From the NCBI RefSeq assembly GCF_042658685.1, contig NZ_JBHSQY010000025.1: a stretch of 8,721 nt of DNA; one strand, 5' to 3'. Positions 5,715 through 8,721 of the stretch are shown piece by piece. Source of the stretch: Macrococcoides bohemicum (GTDB taxonomy: Bacteria > Bacillota > Bacilli > Staphylococcales > Staphylococcaceae). The notes under the pieces were generated by a model. That model made no database searches. It saw only the letters and a program-made list of their open reading frames with translations, and was not told the origin of the DNA. Position 1 is the stretch's first letter; each line of letters opens with the position of its first letter. Position numbers and translations under genes: made by a program.

Positions 5715-6395
5715 TTAATTTTCCTCTAATTCAGAGTCTATTACCTCTTTAATTGACTCATAATCGAATGGGTCTTCTATTATTGTCTCATTTATCATAA
5801 TAGTTGGGGTGAATTGAACGCCAATTTCTGAAGCCAGCTCCGAATCTCTATTCACTGCGTCCATCTCTGAATTATTTTCAATCGAAGATTTCAAATCATT
5901 TGTATCAATACCTGAGACTCCGCTCGCTATTTCAAGGATATTTTCAGTTGTAATCCAACTTCTATCGTGGTCATCACTCGGTTGTGCTTCGAAGAGCGCT
6001 TTATGAAATTCCCAATAAGCATCAGGATTTTGTTTATAGACGGATTCAACTGCTAATGATCCTAATTCAGACTCTTCTCCATGAAATAAGACATTTACAT
6101 AAGAGAACTTCACTTCTCCTGTATCGATATAGTCATTTACCAGTTTTGGAAAAACATCTGATCCCCAAGCTTTACAAGCTGGACATTTGAAATCTCCGAA
6201 TTCTACTATTGTAACAGGCGCATCTGAATCGCCTAATGTCGGTTGGTCTTCAATTGGAGGTTGCTTACCTGATACCATTCCCTGACTCGATTGGGAATTA
6301 GTATTGTAGATAATAACACCTGCAATAACCAATACCACAATAGCCAGGGTAGCAATTACAATAAATTTAAATGTAGAGGAATTACTTCTTTTCAT
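5715..6395 (-). CDS. bdbD: DsbA/BdbD-family thiol-disulfide oxidoreductase
   Basis: A 226-residue exported protein. One N-terminal membrane anchor (about residues 10-30) is followed by a thioredoxin fold of the DsbA type with an inserted helical domain. The active site is C71-P-A-C74 in FGDFKCPACKAW, and the cis-proline loop is FTPTIMIN (T196-P197). These are the residues needed to donate disulfides to proteins outside the cell. The CPAC dipeptide differs from the CPHC of E. coli DsbA; similar CP-x-C variants occur among Gram-positive BdbD proteins. AGGTG lies five bases before ATG. It is the first gene of a pair with bdbC, probably expressed from the extended -10 element upstream. The loop between catalytic motifs is acidic, which fits a Bacillaceae from alkaline or saline settings. 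Confidence 0.9.
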   Translation of the reverse strand: MKRSNSSTFKFIVIATLAIVVLVIAGVIIYNTNSQSSQGMVSGKQPPIEDQPTLGDSDAPVTIVEFGDFKCPACKAWGSDVFPKLVNDYIDTGEVKFSYVNVLFHGEESELGSLAVESVYKQNPDAYWEFHKALFEAQPSDDHDRSWITTENILEIASGVSGIDTNDLKSSIENNSEMDAVNRDSELASEIGVQFTPTIMINETIIEDPFDYESIKEVIDSELEEN

Positions 6396-6426
6396 TAAAA
6401 CACCTGCCTATTTTTATTTAACACTA

Positions 6427-6435
6427 ATTGTATCA
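6427..6435 (-). promoter_or_regulatory. Candidate extended -10 promoter for bdbD-bdbC
   Basis: On the minus strand TGATACAAT (6435-6427) fits an extended -10. The bases 17 upstream (TCATTA) are a weak -35. Transcription would begin near 6420, about 25 bases before the bdbD start. A TTGACA at 6486-6481 lacks a good -10 at the right spacing. Confidence 0.4.
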
Positions 6436-6567
6436 CCAAACTCTTCGTTTAATGAGCCAATCATGTATTGTTCGAATTTATGTCAAAACTGGAATTATAT
6501 CAGCATACCAATCTATATGCGAAAATAAAGTTACTTAAAATACTGGCTTATTTAAGAATCGTAGAAC

Positions 6568-6615
6568 AAAAAACAAACCACCTTGAAAAGAATTAATCAA
6601 AGTGGTTTGTTTTTT
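6568..6615. terminator. Strong two-way terminator-like hairpin
   Basis: The arm AAAAAACAAACCACCTTGA (6568-6586) pairs with 6597-6615 with a single C/A mismatch and a ten-base loop, ending in a run of six T. It is symmetrical enough to act on both strands. No gene ends directly at it: bdbD begins downstream on the minus strand and no plus-strand gene precedes it. It may insulate bdbD from upstream transcription or be a relic of a lost gene. Confidence 0.75.
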
Positions 6616-6755
6616 CGAATTAGATCTTAGCTAAGGGGACCGTCAATAGATTGTTTTTTAAATATTTATACAGTTTAGATATAACACTTTAAAAGAGAAG
6701 GGAAGTCAAAGCATTAAACGTACCGTTCTCATTCCTATTTTAATAGAAAATTTTA

Positions 6756-6794
6756 TAAGCCGATATCTCTCTTTTAATGTGAGATATCGGCTTA
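6756..6794. terminator. Perfect 14-bp hairpin, terminator-like
   Basis: TAAGCCGATATCTC (6756-6769) pairs perfectly with GAGATATCGGCTTA (6781-6794) around an 11-base loop. AT-rich tails follow on both strands (ATTTTA on plus, TAAAATTTT on minus), so it could end transcripts. No neighbouring gene obviously needs it. Confidence 0.55.
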
Positions 6795-6800
6795 ATTTTA

Positions 6801-7035
6801 GTGCAAAATATCACTTAAATAAGTACAAAATAAAGTCAAAAGTCACACCCAGATTTAAGACAAAGGTCTGCTATACTTTAATCACCGATTCACATCCGGT
6901 TACCCCTTCTGTCACTTTCGTAATTATTCTGCACTAATTCAGACGATAATTTGCATTATAATTAAAGAACCCAGCTTGTCTTCGTACGAAGACAAGCTGG
7001 GTTCTAAAGTAGTATGTGCAAAATAGTATTTAAAA
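6801..7035 (+). repeat. Diverged direct repeat, copies at 6801-6820 and 7016-7035
   Basis: Both copies begin GTGCAAAATA and agree at 16 of 20 positions; they are 215 bases apart and bracket the 40-bp palindrome. A third, shorter relative (GTACAAAATA) is at 6823. They may mark the edges of a small decayed element. Confidence 0.4.
6966..7005. repeat. Perfect 40-bp palindrome
   Basis: The half AGAACCCAGCTTGTCTTCGT (6966-6985) is followed directly by its exact reverse complement (6986-7005), with no spacer and no mismatch. As RNA it would fold into a long GC-containing hairpin with a tiny loop. Only short T-tracts follow, so terminator function is possible but weak. Confidence 0.9.
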
Positions 7036-7214
7036 TATATGCAATTCATCGGTGAAAGAGACACTCTAGTGTTGTCTATTTAGGGTCTGCTTATAATATA
7101 CAGTTAAAGTTGTTACTATATATCATAAATATAGGGATATGATACATAGATTTTGAGCAATCTTTAAAGACTGAATTCTCCATAATTATAAGCCGTTTAA
7201 TCGTGAAAGAAATA

Positions 7215-7242
7215 AGTCTCAAAAATATTCGTTTTTGAGACT
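7215..7242. terminator. Perfect 11-bp hairpin upstream of cadC
   Basis: AGTCTCAAAAA (7215-7225) pairs with TTTTTGAGACT (7232-7242) around a six-base loop. The downstream run is AGAATTTT rather than a clean T-run. It may stop read-through into the cad promoter region. Confidence 0.5.
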
Positions 7243-7276
7243 AGAATTTTATGCCCTACTTACTTCTTTTATTTTC

Positions 7277-7289
7277 ATTCAAATATTTG
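7277..7289. promoter_or_regulatory. Second CadC-like half-site upstream of the cad -35
   Basis: ATTCAAATA (7277-7285) is identical to the left arm of the main operator and lies 45 bases before it; CAAATATTTG (7280-7289) is itself a 10-bp palindrome ending just before the -35. It could let a second CadC dimer bind, or be a remnant of a duplicated operator. Confidence 0.4.
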
Positions 7290-7290
7290 C

Positions 7291-7319
7291 TTGCATGATG
7301 AGTCGAAAATGGTTATAAT
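7291..7319 (+). promoter_or_regulatory. Sigma-A promoter of cadC-cadA
   Basis: TTGCAT (7291-7296), 17 bases, TATAAT (7314-7319): perfect -10, fair -35, ideal spacing. The operator begins two bases after the -10 and covers the expected start site. Confidence 0.8.
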
Positions 7320-7321
7320 AT

Positions 7322-7341
7322 ATTCAAATAAATATTTGAAT
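7322..7341. promoter_or_regulatory. cad operator, CadC binding site
   Basis: ATTCAAATA (7322-7330), AA, TATTTGAAT (7333-7341): a perfect 9-2-9 inverted repeat. It closely resembles the TCAAATAAATATTTGA site bound by staphylococcal CadC. Lying between the -10 and the cadC ribosome binding site, it would let CadC repress its own operon until Cd, Pb or Zn releases it. Confidence 0.85.
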
Positions 7342-7358
7342 GAAGAAGGGATGATAAT

Positions 7359-7727
7359 ATGAACAAGAAAGATACTTGTGAAATTTTTTGTTATGACGAA
7401 GAAAAGGTTAATCGAATACAAGGGGATTTACAAACAGTTGATATTTCTGGTGTTAGCCAAATGTTAAAGGCTATTGCCGATGAAAATAGAGCAAAAATTA
7501 CTTACGCTCTGTGTCAGGATGAAGAGTTGTGTGTTTGTGATATAGCAAATATCTTAGGTGTTACGATAGCAAATGCATCTCATCATTTACGTACGCTTTA
7601 TAAGCAAGGGGTGGTCAACTTTAGAAAAGAAGGAAAACTAGCTTTCTATTCTTTAGATGATGAACATATCAGGCAGATAATGATGATCGCCCTAGCACAT
7701 AAGAAAGAGGTGAAGGTCAATGTCTGA
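7359..7727 (+). CDS. cadC: CadC, Cd/Pb/Zn-responsive ArsR-family repressor
   Basis: A 122-residue winged-helix repressor that blocks the cad promoter and lets go when it binds Cd, Pb, Bi or Zn. The soft-metal site ligands are all present: C7 and C11 in DTCEIFC, and C58 and C60 in ELCVCD. The second, structural zinc site at the dimer helix is also intact: D101, H103, H114 and E117. These numbers match those of the pI258 CadC protein, and the length is the same. The DNA-binding helix is VTIANASHHLRTLYKQG (68-84), followed by the wing FRKEGKLAFYSLDD. AAGGG (7346-7350) lies eight bases before ATG. The last eight bases overlap the start of cadA, so translation is coupled. The perfect operator and promoter directly upstream support autoregulation. 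Confidence 0.95.
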   Translation: MNKKDTCEIFCYDEEKVNRIQGDLQTVDISGVSQMLKAIADENRAKITYALCQDEELCVCDIANILGVTIANASHHLRTLYKQGVVNFRKEGKLAFYSLDDEHIRQIMMIALAHKKEVKVNV

Positions 7728-8721
7728 ACAAAAGGTTAAACTAATGGAAGAAGAAATGAACGTCTATCGGGTCCAAGGATTTTCATGTGCAAATTGTGCA
7801 GGAAAGTTTGAGAAAAATGTTAAAAAGATTCCAGGCGTTCAGGACGCAAAAGTAAATTTTGGAGCTTCAAAAATTGATGTCTTCGGCAGTGCAACTGTTG
7901 AAGAACTAGAAAAGGCTGGTGCTTTTGAAAATCTTAAAGTGGCACCAGAGAAACCTAAAAGACGGGTAGAACCTGTGGTAATTAAAGATAAAAACGTTTA
8001 CCGTGTGGAAGGATTTTCCTGCGCAAATTGTGCGGGGAAGTTTGAAAAAAATGTAAAACAAATAGCTGGAGTTGAGGATGCAAAAGTAAACTTTGGCGCT
8101 TCTAAAATTGATGTATATGGAAATGCATCGGTTGAAGAACTTGAAAAAGCAGGTGCTTTTGAGAATCTTAAGGTAATTCCTGAAAAACTGGCGAATCCAT
8201 CGATACAATCGGTCAAAGAAGACACTAAGGCTCCAAAAGAAGAGAAAATACCGTTTTATAAAAAACACAGCACATTGCTGTTTGCCACATTACTGATTGC
8301 TTTTGGTTACCTTTCTCAATTTGTAAATGGAGAAGATAACCTTGTAACTTCCATGTTATTTGTAGGTTCTATTGTAATTGGCGGATATTCATTATTTAAA
8401 GTCGGTTTTCAAAATTTGATACGCTTTGATTTCGACATGAAAACCCTGATGACCGTTGCCGTTATTGGAGCTGCCATTATTGGTGAATGGGCAGAGGCAT
8501 CTATTGTTGTTATTCTCTTTGCAATCAGTGAAGCACTTGAACGCTTCTCGATGGACAGAGCAAGACAGTCCATTCGTTCATTAATGGATATTGCTCCAAA
8601 AGAAGCACTTGTCAGACGGAATGGTCAGGAAATAATGATCCATGTGGACGATATCGCCGTGGGTGATATTATGATCGTCAAACCAGGGGAGAAAATTGCC
8701 ATGGATGGGATCATTATAAAT
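7720..8721 (+). CDS. cadA: CadA, P1B-type Cd/Zn/Pb-exporting ATPase, N-terminal part with two HMA domains
   Basis: The first 334 residues of a heavy-metal pump; the frame is open at the window edge, so the rest is missing. ATG 7720 overlaps the end of cadC and has GAGGTGA (7707-7713) six bases before it. Two heavy-metal-associated domains begin the protein (residues about 15-78 and 93-156), each with GFSCANCAGKFEKNVK: metal cysteines C23/C26 and C101/C104. A Lys/Glu-rich linker leads to four membrane segments (about 185-275); the actuator domain begins near 280 (SMDRARQSIRSL, GDIMIVKPGEKIAMDG). The TGE, CPC and DKTGT motifs lie beyond the window, so CadA rather than CopA is inferred from the CadC partner, the CANC motif and the linker style. 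The pump should use ATP to expel Cd, Zn and Pb. Confidence 0.93.
   Translation, partial: MSEQKVKLMEEEMNVYRVQGFSCANCAGKFEKNVKKIPGVQDAKVNFGASKIDVFGSATVEELEKAGAFENLKVAPEKPKRRVEPVVIKDKNVYRVEGFSCANCAGKFEKNVKQIAGVEDAKVNFGASKIDVYGNASVEELEKAGAFENLKVIPEKLANPSIQSVKEDTKAPKEEKIPFYKKHSTLLFATLLIAFGYLSQFVNGEDNLVTSMLFVGSIVIGGYSLFKVGFQNLIRFDFDMKTLMTVAVIGAAIIGEWAEASIVVILFAISEALERFSMDRARQSIRSLMDIAPKEALVRRNGQEIMIHVDDIAVGDIMIVKPGEKIAMDGIIIN
7762..8187 (+). repeat. In-frame tandem duplication in cadA, units 7762-7953 and 7996-8187
   Basis: Two 192-base units, 234 bases apart, encode 64-residue metal-binding domains that are identical at 56 of 64 positions. The first runs VYRVQGFSC to LKVAPEK, the second VYRVEGFSC to LKVIPEK. 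A 42-base spacer separates them. Many differences at the DNA level are silent, so the copies have diverged under selection on the protein. Confidence 0.95.

Larger units (their letters stand above)
6616..7276. other. Gene-free stretch with hairpins and diverged repeats
   Basis: About 660 bases in which I find no convincing open reading frame on either strand. It holds a 10-bp palindrome (CTTAGCTAAG, 6626-6635), three long hairpins listed separately, a diverged 20-bp direct repeat, and two copies of GGTCTGCT (6876, 7084) followed by AT-rich sequence. The density of inverted repeats and absence of genes suggest the wreck of one or more insertion sequences or a lost gene, but I cannot match an element family. 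Confidence 0.55.

Noticed and set aside
6481..6486. TTGACA on the minus strand as the bdbD -35
   Set aside because: The bases 16-18 downstream (near TGATTG) are not a credible -10; the extended -10 at 6435-6427 is better.
6801..7035. Possible CRISPR array from the repeated GTGCAAAATA
   Set aside because: Only two diverged copies at irregular spacing, no cas genes, and no regular spacers.
7906..8268. Minus-strand open frames of 75 and 120 codons opposite the cadA start
   Set aside because: They are antisense to the duplicated metal-binding domains; their apparent repeat comes from the cadA duplication.

Overview
The window looks like chromosomal or plasmid DNA from a low-GC Gram-positive bacterium of the Bacillaceae type. 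This rests on AT-rich sequence, strong AGGAGG-type ribosome binding sites, sigma-A-like promoters, a BdbC/BdbD pair, and a CadC/CadA pair whose CadC metal ligands fall at the same residue numbers as in staphylococcal CadC. A decayed group IIC intron resembling the Oceanobacillus type fits the same group. Genus cannot be fixed from the sequence alone.

Layout, left to right. (1) 1-680: a small SHOCT-domain membrane protein (154-360, +), then the 3' remnant of a group IIC intron on the minus strand (about 422-675): the last 40 or so codons of its reverse transcriptase/maturase, an unusually long inverted repeat, and domains V and VI. (2) 681-3310: an ACR3/bile-acid-symporter-family permease (minus) diverges from a plus-strand unit made of a CzrA/SmtB-type zinc-sensing ArsR repressor and a CzcD-type zinc exporter. 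The divergent promoters share their -35 region, and an imperfect 13-2-13 operator lies over the repressor promoter. The repressor has no ATG, GTG or TTG in frame where its N-terminus should begin. (3) 3384-5285: a two-gene copper unit, membrane-anchored CopC followed by CopD. (4) 5250-6435: a minus-strand pair, BdbD (DsbA-like) then BdbC (DsbB-like), convergent with the copper unit and sharing a two-way terminator with it. (5) 6436-7276: about 0.8 kb without a recognisable gene, holding several strong hairpins, one of them a perfect 40-bp palindrome, and a diverged direct repeat. (6) 7277-8721: cadC and the start of cadA, with a cad-type operator just after a good promoter and a second half-site before it. 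CadA begins with two nearly identical metal-binding domains and runs off the window.

Together the genes form a metal-resistance island: zinc export (CzcD), cadmium/zinc/lead export (CadA), copper handling (CopC/CopD), possible arsenite export (ACR3-like), and an extracytoplasmic disulfide-forming pair. The last may help refold or oxidise secreted proteins under thiophilic metal stress; that link is inference from position. I see no clearly undescribed system. The most noteworthy points are the repressor with a missing start codon, the shared divergent promoter, the intron remnant with compensatory changes in domain V, the two long inverted repeats, and the recent internal duplication in CadA.
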